This document shows positions 1-10,627 of a DNA stretch of 23,139 nt, in pieces. The position numbers were made by a program, and so were the translations under genes. Location of the stretch: positions 2,176-25,314 of the forward strand of contig MNCI01008629.1 in assembly GCA_015680685.1 (NCBI GenBank), written 5' to 3'. The notes beneath the pieces were generated by a model that was not told where the DNA came from, did no database searches, and saw only the letters and a program-made list of their open reading frames with translations. Each line of letters begins with the position of its first letter. Position 1 is the first letter of the stretch. The stretch is from Gnetum montanum. Its lineage: Eukaryota; Streptophyta; Gnetopsida; Gnetales; Gnetaceae.

Positions 1-289
1 CACACAAATCTGCTTTCTTTTCTTTTCTGTCTATTTCCATTGAATCTTGCTCTATTTCTAGTTTTCTTGTGGAACTATATCTCTCTCTGGGGAAAATTAG
101 GAGTAGATTTGCGGAGTTGTGCTCAAATGTTTATGCAAAATTTTATTTGTTACAAGCAGGTATTATAGGGACCGCGTAGACTAGGTAGTTTGAACAAAAT
201 AGGAAACTATAAATAACTCACAGTACTAGACAAAGTTGGCTGAATCTCTTTAAAGGTAAGTCATTTGTAGTTCACACACAACGAAATTG
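1..289. other. Left edge, no gene seen
   Basis: This is AT-rich sequence with a pyrimidine-rich start. It lies beyond the C-terminal end of the minus-strand decayed ORF that stops near 290. I see no coding frame, repeat or RNA gene in it. It may be the 3' non-coding part of the same element, but nothing here proves that. Confidence 0.4.
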
Positions 290-2690
290 TCACATTTCAT
301 ACAACCGCACGCCGCAACAGCACACACACATACTCACATTAACTACTGAGTTATTTGGAGGTATCTGGGCCTTGGTGTAGCCAGAGACCAGCAGGCACCT
401 AAATCCTGTTCGAGGACACTCGTTGGCGATCGCGTCCCAAACAGTCGCCAACAGTAACCACAACCATCCAGGAGTCAACATCACCAAGTTTGAATAGAAA
501 AGATTGACCAGTTTCATATATTTTGTCATTTATTCTATTTGCAACTCCTTTAAGTAGATCTCTACTCTATTATGAGCATCTATTCCATTAATGATGGGTT
601 GCCATACCTCTCTTTCTTGTTGAAGTTGTTAGAGAGCCTTGTTTACTTTTGCCTTAGACATTTGGATGTGCTTCTCATTTACTTTTTTTTGTAGGCCAAC
701 TTGGTCTCTATAGTGATTCTTGACCCTTTAGAATTTGAGAGCCTCGTTTTTCTAGGTAGTAATCTCAATGGCAAATATCTGGTGTAAGGCTCAAACTTCC
801 TCCATTAACAGATTGTGATTCTTTGTAGCCTATTTCCTTAACTCTATGTTTATCCTGGTGAGTTACTCCTACCATTGATGAACAAAGTCTTGCATCTATT
901 ATTTTTGTACATCAACATTACGTAGGTGATGGTTTTTGGTTGTTAGTGATTCATTTTCTTGGTGCATCTAAACTAAATCCTTCTAAATTGAGTATGTTTT
1001 TGGTTTTTCTATGGACTGGTTGAAGATGGCCATCACCATTTCTTCCTTAGCCTATTTTAGTTGTTCTTGAAGCTACTAAAAAGCTTCATCTTTAGTTATT
1101 TCTAGGTTGAGGAGTACAAGATCAACAAAACATGCATGCAATTCAACAACTTCCACATCCAAGCATTGGTTTTGTGCTTGAGCCATTTCAAGTTGCCCTT
1201 CCAAGATGATGCATTTGGACTTTGCCTCTAGCAACATCAAATAGGTCACAGTAATGTTGTCTAGAAAATCCAAGATATTTAGAATTGGTTGCCCAATACC
1301 CACCAGTCGATCTAGCAACTCTTCATGCTAGGCTGCACTCAATCTTCCACTGACTATGCCTACAGACATATGCACATCTTGAAGTGCAGATACATCTAGT
1401 ACAGATGCCCTAGGTGCATTAAGCACTTCTGCTATTTGATTAGCAACAACTTTGACAATAGTCTCCTACCCTTGGTGCTACATCACTAGTACAATTGCCC
1501 CCTCATCCTTCTTCAAGTTCATCAAAAAGGAGGTATCATTCCTAGAGATTTCTAGAAATAAATGGTGTTGAGATAAAGACACTATCATCTCTTGGACATT
1601 GGGATTTGATCTTTCATGCAACTACATTTTTTGGGAAAAGTATATTGGTCTACCTCTTTCCATCTAGTTAATTTTCTGAGACACCTCATTAAGGTGACTA
1701 ATCATGGATCAATATATAGATGGGTCCACACCCCTTGTTTCGGAATGCTGCTCCTACTCATGCAAGAGCTGCTCTTGGATTTCATGCAAGCACTCAATGG
1801 CTATGCAGGCCTCCAACATTGTTTCTTGAGTAGGCAATGGAGGAAAAAACTACTACTCCCCTTCTTTCAAGAAGGCAAGTATCATGTCTTTCATCATTTT
1901 AGACCATAAGGTAGTGGGAGTATTCCTGGTTATGCCATTTGCATAGTGGATGATCCCTACTTTTTTGCAATGTTTCTAAATGAGGCATGGGAAAGGTAGG
2001 GTTTTCCTTCCATGTTTATTTTCTTTGAAGTGCTTCTCAATCTCTAAATAGATTAATTATAAATGGTTCACCAGAAATCTCCCACTTAGAGCAATGCATG
2101 CTTAGGTAAAAAAAGTAATCACCTTACTGGGCCTCACCATTGGATTGAGGTAATAGGTTTCTATCTTAAAGTATACGTGTTCCACTAGTGTGAGCACATC
2201 AAATTCCTTATAGTTGACCTTGTAACACTACTGGTTCCACTCCTTTTTGGCTTTAGGATCAACTTGTATCAAAAAATTTACCATTTATATCCTTGTGTCA
2301 GGCAACCCAAGAACTTGTGAAATGACATTAGCTAAGTAGAACACCTGAATGTCCTTGATCTTTTCTATGTAGCCTTCCCTTCTATTATTTTAGAAGAGGT
2401 ACATCTCTCCCATATACCACTCCCCACTAGAAGTGATGATTGGCCACATGGAAGAGATTTGCAATTATGTTCTCACCTCTTCTAGAGTGTGCTCTAAAAA
2501 TGGCCTGAAGTTCAATTCCTAGAAAATTGAGCATTGGATTTCACAAGGCCTGATGGTGTCAAGGAAGGCTTGTGTTAGTATGAATTTTAGCCTTGGTATG
2601 GGTCTTGGTGCTTCTCCACATTGCAATTATTCTATTTCAACTTCTTCTTCAAGAATCTATCAAATAGATTCCACATTTCCTCCTGAAGAG
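290..2690 (-). pseudogene. Decayed accessory ORF: plant-transposon-protein-like domain plus coiled coil
   Basis: On the minus strand one reading frame can be followed from about 2690 down to 290. It is interrupted almost only by in-frame stops (many TAG), with no obvious frameshift from about 2590 leftwards. Downstream of 2600 it reads as a well-behaved protein. An N-terminal half has segments such as WYMGEMYLF, VLGLPDTR and KTLPFPCLI followed by HCKKVGIIHYANGI. This arrangement resembles the plant-transposon-associated protein family often annotated 'putative plant transposon protein' (family assignment is inference). From about 1900 to 540 the translation is rich in E, Q, K and L with heptad-like runs (for example LLEAKSKCIILEGQLEMAQ), that is, a coiled coil. 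The C-terminal piece (529-290) is more hydrophobic. It lies about 2 kb downstream, in sense, of the degraded integrase at 4900-5729, so it may be an accessory ORF between pol and the 3' LTR. A separate element is equally possible. The start codon is not identifiable. Confidence 0.55.
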
Positions 2691-2759
2691 GTCTTGTTGC
2701 ATGGGTTGCTTCTTGTTGTTCCTAGGGCTATTCTTGTTGGCCTCCTCCATTCCTAGGTC

Positions 2760-4899
2760 ATTTCTCCCTTGTTTATAATGGTCCTTCATCATGTAGTCAT
2801 TTCAGTCTTGGCATCATCTATAATCACAACATGACCACAAGTTAGCGTTTATTGTGTAACATGAAACAATTGGAATACCTTATCTCCTTGTGATAGTTAC
2901 ACTTGACTAAGTTGTGATTATGGATATTTTAATCATTTTTAATCATTATTTTATTTGTATCTTAATGTTAATAAATCATTTCAAAAGGTTTTTGAATGGT
3001 TGACTTAACAAAAATTAATGGTTTCATATCATTGTATTCATTAACCCTTTGGGGGAGTTAGAAAATTTTCAAAAAACTTTCATCAAAAACCTTAAGTTTT
3101 GTAGCCCCCACAATTAAGAGCTTACCTCCAGTAGCTGTAGGATCACTGAATAGAGTGATTTGGATGAACAGTGAAAAGTTATGGGTTCTGGAAGATTTTG
3201 GGCTCTAAAAAATGGCAAAAACTACCCTCGTGTTATGAAGAAAATATCAAAAATTGACAAAGTCCCGAAAAATATTTATAGAGTTTTTGGCTTGCATTAA
3301 CTGGGCCCAATCAACAGGGTTGGCTATGTTAACTAGGCCTAGTCAACACAGTTGTTGACCATCGTTGACTTTGGTAAAAATTCCAAAATACAAGGAATTT
3401 TTGAGTGAAATTGGGGTCAAATGAAAGCCCATAAAGCCATGAACATAATGAGAATGGTAGAAGAGGGTTGTGAAGCTCAACAAATTGAGAAAATTGAGAA
3501 AAATTAGTTGGAGAATGAATTTAGTGAGAGCTTAAGGAGCATAGAGCATAATACATAATGTAATATGTGAAAGATAGGATTGTAGCAATGTCTAAGATAA
3601 GGGACTTAACCATCCAAACCAAGAGATATGAAAGTGGGTCCTTTCCATAGCAAGCACATTCCCTTTTTGCCCTTGAATAATCTCAACTAAGGAGTTTTTG
3701 GGCCCATAGTTGATTTAATGATCATAAAAAGTTAAGGACTAGCTTAGAAGAATCTATCTAGGAATTCCAACACATCAAACTAAGACATCAAACATAACAT
3801 AGAAATTGGCAATGAGATGAGTTGTGGCAACATAGATGGATGACTACGAAAGTGAAATGGAATCCTGAATTGATGTCATAAGAATTCCCTTGCAAAGTTT
3901 GTGTTTAAAATGACTTGAGAAGATCCATCCTTAGTCCAAACCAAAACCCATGTCTTTCATTGACTTCACATTACCACTCCAAGACTGATCCATCCCCTCA
4001 AGACACAAGAGTGCTCATACAAAATAACCACCATTCCATAAAGAGAAGAAAAAAGTAGGAAGTGAGAGAGGGCCCTAGTTAGAGGGGACCTTCAGGCATG
4101 GGTAATATGTCTTTCTAGTCCCATAACCAATGCATGTAGACCATTTATTTGTCTAAGGGATGTGCTTTAAATTCCCATCATGTTGTTCTTTTTTTTTATT
4201 TTAATGGAAACCACACTATGTAAAGACTTTATTTAACTTCTTGTAGTGGGTAACATGGAATGGTAAGTAGTTGATGAAAAACACCCAAGCACTCAAGCAA
4301 GTAAAAGAGTAGAAAGAGTATTGAGTCCCCTTGAAGTCACATCTTGTACAAACCTTTGTAACCTTCCCAATTCCAGAAACTACCAAGGTTACCATTTGAT
4401 TAAAAAAATTTAATGAAAGGATCCTCAAACTTCCAGAACAAGTAAACGCATATGGATGGATGGATGATGTGGACTCACTACTTGTTGCATGAAAAATAAA
4501 CCATGTCATAGTTGTCAAACATTAGAATTCAAAAATAGAAAACAAACACTGATAATCACAATATTAAGCACAAACCATCATTAGGAGATAGCAACAGTGG
4601 CACTGTGTCATGTGGCAACAAAGAATTTTTATTAGTAAAAATAATAAAAATCATACTTAAACCAAACAAAATAAAATATATATAAGAAAGTGTAAAATAT
4701 TCAAAAAAAAGATTCAAATTTACTAACGATGGTGCAAAACAAAGAAAATGGTGTGAAAATAGGAAAAATATGAAAATCAAAAATGTGGAAAACAAAAAGT
4801 AGAAAAACTAAGAAGCCATATGGATGGTTTGCACAGATGGTCATCTCCCCCATAACTGATTTGGAAGGAGATCTGAAAAATTGAATGTGGTTGTCTATC
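2760..4899. other. No supportable gene; decayed non-coding element sequence
   Basis: About 2.1 kb of AT-rich sequence lies between the accessory ORF and the host integrase remnant. Short open frames on both strands have low-complexity translations and no recognisable motif. Two items stand out: an imperfect 25-bp duplication at 3298-3353, and a polypyrimidine run at 4186-4202 that would read as a polypurine tract on the minus strand. The second could mark the 3' LTR boundary of the host element, but I could not find the matching LTR copy, which should lie outside this window. Confidence 0.35.
3298..3353. repeat. Imperfect 25-bp tandem duplication
   Basis: The units start at 3298 and 3329. 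Both begin TTAACT, have a GGCC-centred middle and end in a TCAACA..GTT segment, agreeing at roughly three quarters of positions. A short GTTGACC / GTTGACT pair follows. The function is unknown. Confidence 0.5.
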
Positions 4900-5729
4900 G
4901 ATTGAGGTAGTTGTTGCCCTAGCTTGCTTGGATTCATAGAAAGGGTTCACTTGTTCGATGTTGACTAACTACTTTTTATTTAGGCTCTCGAGTTTGTAGA
5001 TTAACATGGCCCAAAGAAAAAGGTTTGATTAATTATATAAGGTCCCTCCCACAATTTTTGGAACTTTCTTTTTGGAGTACATGTGTGGGATGGAATTTTT
5101 ACTTTCTGTATTCTTAGGTTATGAAATTGCTTGTTGAATGCCTTGTGCACTTCATTCAAAGATAAGACCATCAATTAGTTCTCATCTAGCACATTCAGTT
5201 TGATCAATATTTCTCTTTATTCAAACTTAGGTTAATATCAAGATCATATGCTATTGAGAATGTACAAAGCTCGGATTGAATTGGAAGCATTGGAAGTTTT
5301 CCATACACTAGCTCATAGAAAGAGTAGCCAATAGGGAGTTTCCATGTTGAGTGATAGGCCTAAAGGGCATCATTGAGTTTTCTACTTCAGTCTCTCTAGA
5401 ATTTGCTTATGATCCTTGTTAGGATCTTTGTAATCTCCTAATTAGTTACCACTTCTTAACTGTTGGCTTGGGGGTGATAGGATATTGTTAATTTATTTCA
5501 ACCCCCAGGCATTGCATAATTTTTCGAAAGGTGGCACCTATAAAGTGAGCTCCATTGTCAACACTTAGTGCATGTGGCACCCCAAACCTATTTACAACAT
5601 GTTGTTGTACAAATCTAGCAGTAATAGATAATGTATAGCTAGTGATGGTTGTTTCTTCGCCCATTTGGTGTAGTAGTCAACTGATACAATGATATATGCC
5701 TTCCCATTGGACATGGATGTGATGGGACC
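4900..5729 (-). pseudogene. Host Ty3/gypsy integrase, 3' part (interrupted by the giant element)
   Basis: Minus-strand translation from the insertion point gives the Ty3/gypsy integrase core: a GPITS start, then YIIVSVDYYTKWA. After a frameshift comes FGVPHALSVDNGAHFIGA (second catalytic Asp in VDNG). The segment around the catalytic Glu is badly damaged by stops. Then come AYHSTWK and ELVYGKLPMLPI, the conserved region before the C-terminal domain, and finally KFQKLWEGPYII near 5060, typical of the integrase C-terminus. Integrase inserts element cDNA into chromosomes; this copy cannot do so because of frameshifts and stops. It continues, across the 17-kb insertion, from the fragment at the right edge of the window. 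It is a different family from the inner element, whose integrase is at 8651-10126. Confidence 0.85.
5725..5729. repeat. Target-site duplication, left copy
   Basis: GGACC lies immediately outside the left LTR. The right flank carries AGACC at 23076-23080, one base different. A 5-bp duplication is the usual length for Ty3/gypsy insertion. Confidence 0.8.
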
Positions 5730-7016
5730 TGTAATGACAGAAAATGTCGGTCACTGGAAATACCGAACGAAAGTTCGTGTACATAGTTCTAACCCAGAAT
5801 CCGTGCAAGGATAGTGCTGGAGAGAAAATGAATCTGAGGTGCCCTGAACGGTCTTGTTGATCAGACAGGGACTTACTTAATCAGTAAAATTTTTGTAATA
5901 ATTTGATGGAAAAATGAAGATTCTTTATAAGGTGATGCAATATTGTTAATCCGGAAAGCAATTCAAAATAATGTAAAAGATTTAGATGAGATTGCCAAAT
6001 CCATATAACTAGGATGTAAGGGATCAGATTTTGTAGGGAATACGATCATAAGATTTGGAATTTAATTTATGAAAATAATATGTTTGATACAATGATTTTA
6101 GGTGGGCTTTGGTTTGGAAAAAGCACATGACAGTAACAAGAAAGTTATCTAAAGATGAAACAAGTGAGGATCAATCTACCTTATTCTAGCCAATCTGGGC
6201 GCAAGGAAGTCAGACCAGGGGGAGAATATCCGATAGCTGATTGTTTTTGATCAAGAGTTCTTGCCAATCACCTCCAACATTCTCACGATTGCTGATTCTC
6301 TTTTTCTCTTTTGCCAATCTTGAAAGAGAAAAATTTTTCCCACCCTTTGATCTTCATCAATTGGAGCATTTATAAGGTTAGGGTCAAGAGAAAAACATGG
6401 TTTAGGTGATGTGAGTCTTGAATTTGTAAGATGCCATTGACTTGATGTGGTGGTTGTTGAGGTCTGTGGTGCCACACTACCTTACGCTCTAAAGCGTAAC
6501 ATAGCATAAACCGCTCTTATTGAAGCTTTGGCGATAGGCAATTTCTTGATTATGCTACAGTACGCTGGAAAGCATATTACGCCGCATGGACTGCTGATGC
6601 TTGTATTTCACTGCACCATGCCAGATTATGCTTCATATTGTAATCTAGCGTAAAATAGTACACTTACAAAAAATTGAAGTGTTTCTGAAGTTTTTGGGCA
6701 TTTGCCTTCTTTGATGTTGTGATGGATTATTTTTTGACATTACGCTGCATTACACCATTTTGCATAATATAGCATAAGATGCCAAAAAACTAAGGTTCTC
6801 GAAACATAGAGATTTTGAAAGGTCAAAAACTTGCCGCTGTGCACCCATCATTTTGCTATCTTCTAGAATTCATTTGTGCTGTGCCGCATAGTGTGATAAG
6901 GCAGGCTTTTAATCTAAAAAGGAACTTGCTATGCCATGCCTTGTTGTGACCCTTTTCCTGAATCACCAGCCTTTTTTGTTGAACTGCCGAGGCCTCAAAA
7001 TTTTCACAATGTTTCA
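5730..7016 (-). repeat. 3' LTR of the giant element
   Basis: This direct repeat of 21793-23075 is collinear over its whole length (1287 versus 1283 bp). On the plus strand it starts TGTAATGACAG and ends GTTTCA. It is the 3' LTR because the polypurine tract abuts its right edge and the coding strand is minus. By-eye comparison of the first 270 bp shows mostly transitions, about 12 percent. No unambiguous TATA box or poly(A) signal was assigned. Confidence 0.92.
6482..6780. promoter_or_regulatory. Cluster of TTACGC / GCGTAA inverted motifs within the LTR
   Basis: About a dozen TTACGC(T/C) or GCGTAA motifs, including their CpG-decayed forms TTATGC and GCATAA, occur in 300 bp. The first pair is a perfect 7-bp inverted repeat with a 4-base loop (6482-6488 and 6493-6499). 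The other LTR has the same cluster at about 22541-22840. The density and conservation in both copies suggest protein-binding sites or a folded RNA segment of the LTR; that role is inference. Confidence 0.4.
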
Positions 7017-7031
7017 ATGGCCCCCTTTGTT
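7017..7031 (-). other. Polypurine tract of the giant element
   Basis: On the minus strand this reads AACAAAGGGGGCCAT directly before the 3' LTR, which starts TGAAAC in sense. A purine run of this kind primes plus-strand DNA synthesis in LTR retrotransposons. Its position fixes the orientation of the element. The last few bases before the LTR are not purely purine. Confidence 0.75.
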
Positions 7032-8230
7032 GATGTTTAGAGGGCTTTCCCGAAAGACGTCGACAAAGAATACGAAACACCAGAAAGGTAAAGGCATCAA
7101 CAATGTCTATCAGAGACTACTCAAATGTCATTCTATCAAACTTAGAAGTGCGAGGATGGAGGGCCATAGGATATAGGAGGGATCTTACAGGAGTTAGAGA
7201 TGGTAGGTTCAGGGAAGACTCAAATACATGAACATGGAGCTTTTCCGAACAAGTCATTATGTCATTTCGCTAATGTGTTTGCGAAAGGTTACATCAGCAC
7301 ACTGCATATGGGGGGCTTGCAAGGATGAGTTGTGTTACACATGTATGACCTGGATGAGTCATTTTTACATCCATTTTGCCAAGTGTTATCCCTTTTTCTT
7401 GTTTTTTTTTGAAAAAGTGCAGATTGCGTCCCACAAGGTGAGCTGTGTTATGCCTATTCATGGACATGATGACACCAAGGGTTGACTTAATGTTCACGTT
7501 CTGTACAAGCAACGATGAAGTTGATGATGATTGTAAGGATAAGGAAAGAGGAAAACAGAGTAAATCATCCGATGGAGGAAGAGGTAGGGTTTGCACTTCT
7601 AAGTAGCCAGACTAGTCTGAGTAGCCACCTCAGAATGCCATAACACCTCACCTTCTAATGAAAATGTTCTCAATCAATGCTATTGTAACAAGTAACCTAC
7701 CAAACATAGCAAAGAACAGAGAGCCAGAAACATACGTCCTGATCACTAAGGAGGGAGGCTATTGAAACAAGCATCATCCAAAGCGAAAAGGAGAGCGTAG
7801 GCCATGAAATAGGAACTGTAACAGGGAGTAAGCATCCCAATGTTGGTGCCATAGTTCATGCAGCTGCCGTCAAGAGCCAGATTCATGTTGCTCAAATGAT
7901 TGGGCAAAGAACAAGTCAGATGAATCTGCTAGGTCGAGGCTTGGTGATGGCGATGGATGGAGGCCGCTAAAACTGTGGATGACCACAGTTTCTCTGTGGT
8001 CCCAAGCAGCGAAGTTGATCCCATGAGCTGCAGCTACAGAGCGTTCACGGTAGCAACATCTCTGAGGGGTCGGTAGTATGCCTTTGGCCATGTCTGAGGA
8101 ATCAGCAGAATGCCGGCGGGGTAACAGCGTTGCATTTGTCCCAACGCCTTACCTATTCCATCTGGTAGGGATGCTGTGCAAGAATGATCATGCTCGCTTG
8201 CTTCATGGATGGCCTATTAACAGATTCTAG
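7032..8230 (-). other. 3' untranslated region, no intact gene
   Basis: About 1.2 kb lies between the tandem array after integrase and the polypurine tract. It is less AT-rich than its surroundings from about 7870 to 8120. Short open frames exist on both strands: a minus frame of about 73 codons at 7870-8091, and a plus-strand stretch near 7490-7605 rich in D, K and S. None has a recognisable domain. They may be accessory-ORF or captured-gene remnants. A hairpin at 7970-7991 is noted separately. Confidence 0.4.
7970..7991. repeat. Perfect 9-bp inverted repeat (hairpin)
   Basis: AAACTGTGG and CCACAGTTT are separated by ATGA. A further CTGTGG follows at 7994, allowing an alternative pairing with the second arm. 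It could form a strong hairpin in the 3' UTR RNA. Confidence 0.6.
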
Positions 8231-8650
8231 TTTTGGATCCTGGTTAACCATTGTTGTTGGTTTTAAGTCTCAGTAGACCATGGTCCTGGTTTAATGTCTG
8301 GGCAAACTGAAATATTCTAGTTTTACGTCGTAGCAGACAGTGGAAGGGCTAGTTTATGGTCCTAACATACCATGCTATGGGTGTCAGTTTTATGTCGTGA
8401 CCCAAGGACAAGTTTGTGTTGGTTTAGCATCTCAGTAGACGTGTGCTTACCTTGCCAGTTTGACATCGTGGCGGATGGTGGGAGACTTTTCCAATTTAGC
8501 CTCTTGGAGGATGCATGCAAGAAGTGCCAATTTTACGTCGTAGCGGACGTGTACAAGTTTTTCACTTTTACATCATAGCAAACATTCATGACTTTGCCAA
8601 TTTTACGTCATAGCAGATGTTTGTTGCTTGAGTTTATCCTGAGTCGATGT
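8231..8650. repeat. 30-36 bp tandem-repeat array downstream of integrase
   Basis: There are thirteen imperfect units, starting at about 8231, 8261, 8290, 8321, 8353, 8388, 8423, 8459, 8495, 8531, 8566, 8601 and 8633. The best-conserved part is TTTTACGTCGTAGCAGAC, usually preceded by CCAG, CCAA or CTAG. The middle units hold a steady 35-36 bp spacing and the outer ones 29-32 bp. The array starts within a few bases of the natural pol stop codon, so it is in the 3' UTR. Tandem repeats in this part of Ogre elements are known to seed satellite DNA; whether this one has done so cannot be seen here. Confidence 0.85.
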
Positions 8651-10126
8651 TTAGATGTAATACCGCTTTAGATACAAATGATTCACTGGATTTGGTAGTT
8701 TGTTGCCATTGGTATCTACTAACTTGAATGCTTCATTGCCATATGCATCAATGACCAGGAAAGGGCCTTCCTAGTTTGCAAAGAACTTGCCTACTGGTTC
8801 ACAAATGGCCTTGAGAACTAAGTCTCCTTTCTCGATCAATCGTTGATGTAGGTTGTGCCAATGCTTCTGTCTCTGTTTATCCTGATATCTTTCGATGGTG
8901 TTGAGCATTTGGATGCGTTTCTCCTCCACTAAATCTAAATTCAAAATTCTAGACTCATTATGTTGAGTCTCATTTATAATTGTGGATAGGGCCATCCGCA
9001 ATGAGGGAACCTGTAATTCCAAGGGCAACACTGCTTTGGACCCATAGACCAGGCTATAGGGCGTCCTGTCTGTGGTTGTTTTGCACGTCATATGATATGC
9101 CCATAGCACGTAGAGGATTTTTTCATGCTATCATTTTTTGTTATTTCTGAGCATTTTCTTAAGAAGATTGATAATCACTTTGTTTGTTGCTTTTGCTTGA
9201 CCATTTTCTTGTGAGTAATATGGTGAAGAAAAAGATTGCTTGATACCAAGATTATTGCAAAAAGATTTTGTTTCTGTGCTACTAAATTGTGGTCCATTTT
9301 CAGTTACAATAGTCATAGGGAGTCCAAATTTGGTTACAATATTTTCTAAGATGAAATGGCAAACCTATTGAGATGTAATCTTCCATAGGGGGATAGCCTC
9401 AACCCACTTCGTAAAATATTCGGTGACGGTGATAATGAAGCTATGTCCTGCAGAAGATTTGGGTGCAATGTGACCTATGATGTCCAGTCCCCATCGTTGG
9501 AATGGCCAAGTGATCTATATAGTGTGCAACTCAGTTGCTGACACATGTATTAGATTTGCATAATGCTGGAACATGTCACATGTTTTAACCTTGGCAAGGC
9601 AGTCTTTTTCCATGTAAGGCCAATAGTACCCTAGGCATATGATTTTAGCGATCATTGCCCACAGGGCTACGTGTCCTTCGCACAGTCCTTTGTGAACTTC
9701 ATTAACTATTAACTGTGCTTGGTCACTTTTAACGTAGGTAAGCAATACCCCATCAAAAGAGCGTTTACAGAGAGTACTATCTCCAAGGATGAAGTATTGC
9801 CTCGCGCGCTTACGCACTGCATCCTTTTGTGCATGTGTTAGCTTGTGCGGTGGTTTGCCATGCAGAAAGTAGGTTTTAATGTTGTCATACCATTTTGACA
9901 TTCCTTTCACATTTAATGAAGAAATCTGTGCCACTTGAATGACAAGCTCTGTACATTCTATCATTGAAGTAGGCCAAGTGACAAACAAGTGTGGTGGCAC
10001 ATTTAATGCCAGTGTTTCCAGTGCATCGGCAATAGCATTTTCATTGCATGGCACATGTTGGGCATCAGTTGTCATAAATTGTTTCAAGAGATCTTTAGCC
10101 ATATCGCAGTAGGGCTCTAGGTGCAT
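8651..10126 (-). pseudogene. Integrase of the giant element
   Basis: One minus-strand frame is kept throughout and ends in a natural-looking stop at 8651-8653 after LYLKRYYI, a typical end of pol in this group. Order in sense: the linker after RNase H; a zinc-binding region with EVHKGLCEGH and KTCDMF (the last Cys of the HHCC finger is Phe); the catalytic core RWGLDIIGHIAP with the first Asp; YFTKWVEAIPL; VTENGPQF, where the usual second Asp is Glu; NGQAKATNKV, where the usual Glu is Lys; AYHMTCKTTT and LVYGSKAVLPLE; then the C-terminal KGDLVLK and EGPFLV region. Several in-frame stops occur (near 9515, 9317, 9131 and 8771). The altered active site and the stops mean it cannot insert DNA. Confidence 0.9.
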
Positions 10127-10627
10127 AGCCTTTCAGGTGTAGACTCCTATGATTTGATTGATGACGAGCATTGAATTACCTCAGATTACCAAGTGTTGAA
10201 CTTTAAGTTCTCTGGCTATCAACAATCCTCTGAGAAGCCCCTCATACTCTGCCATGTTGTTCATACAAGGGAATGTCAGGCGATAAGTTGATGGATGCAC
10301 ATCCTTAGGAGAAAGCATAATAACAGTGGTGGAACTACCGCCTCTTGTGGTTGAAAACCCATCAAAGTATAATGTTGCTTCAAGGCCTATTGACATAGGG
10401 CTTAAACTATGTACATGTTCATCCAGGAATTCTGGCTCTATTTTAGGTTGATCGTTAATCTGCGATGTTGCTAATTGGTAAGCTATGGCCTAGCCTTTGG
10501 TGGACGACTAGCCAACATAATGTAAATCAAATTCTGCTGTGATAGCCTTCCAGTGAGCTATTCTACTACTCTCATACAAGTTATTCGAGATAGCTCGCAG
10601 GACATTATTTTTGCAAATGATATTGAC
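10127..10627 (-). pseudogene. Connection region and second (archaeal-like) RNase H domain
   Basis: The frame is the same as RT and integrase. After the first RNase H there is a connection segment (ARWKAI-like: SSRIAHWKAITAEFDLHYVG). A second RNase H-type domain follows: LYFDGFSTTRGG with the first Asp, MAEYEGLLRGL with the catalytic Glu, GNSMLVINQI where the usual Asp is Asn, and after 10126 NAIADALETLAL with the last Asp. A second RNase H of archaeal type placed between RNase H and integrase is a known hallmark of the plant Tat group. The Asp-to-Asn change and in-frame stops (near 10181 and 10127) argue that it is inactive. Its role would be removal of the RNA template or primer during reverse transcription. 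Confidence 0.82.

Noticed and set aside
1616-1909. Plus-strand open frame of 97 codons
   Set aside because: It is the shadow of the minus-strand coiled-coil ORF, which reads through the same region in a coherent frame with acidic and Gln-rich composition.
2553-2756. Plus-strand open frame near the start of the accessory ORF
   Set aside because: It overlaps the N-terminal part of the minus-strand decayed ORF and has no motif of its own.
4186-4202. Polypurine tract and 3' LTR of the host element
   Set aside because: The run is compatible, but no second LTR copy or clean boundary is visible in the window, so it is only mentioned in the region note.
4216-4937. Three minus-strand open frames with hydrophobic, Phe-rich translations
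   Set aside because: AT-rich low-complexity sequence after the integrase remnant; the apparent membrane segments follow from composition.
6251-6475. 74-codon open frame inside the 3' LTR
   Set aside because: The matching region of the other LTR does not keep it open in a recognisable way; LTRs of this type are non-coding.
6931-7176. Plus-strand open frame across the LTR edge and polypurine tract
   Set aside because: It spans a structural boundary of the element, so it cannot be an ancestral gene.
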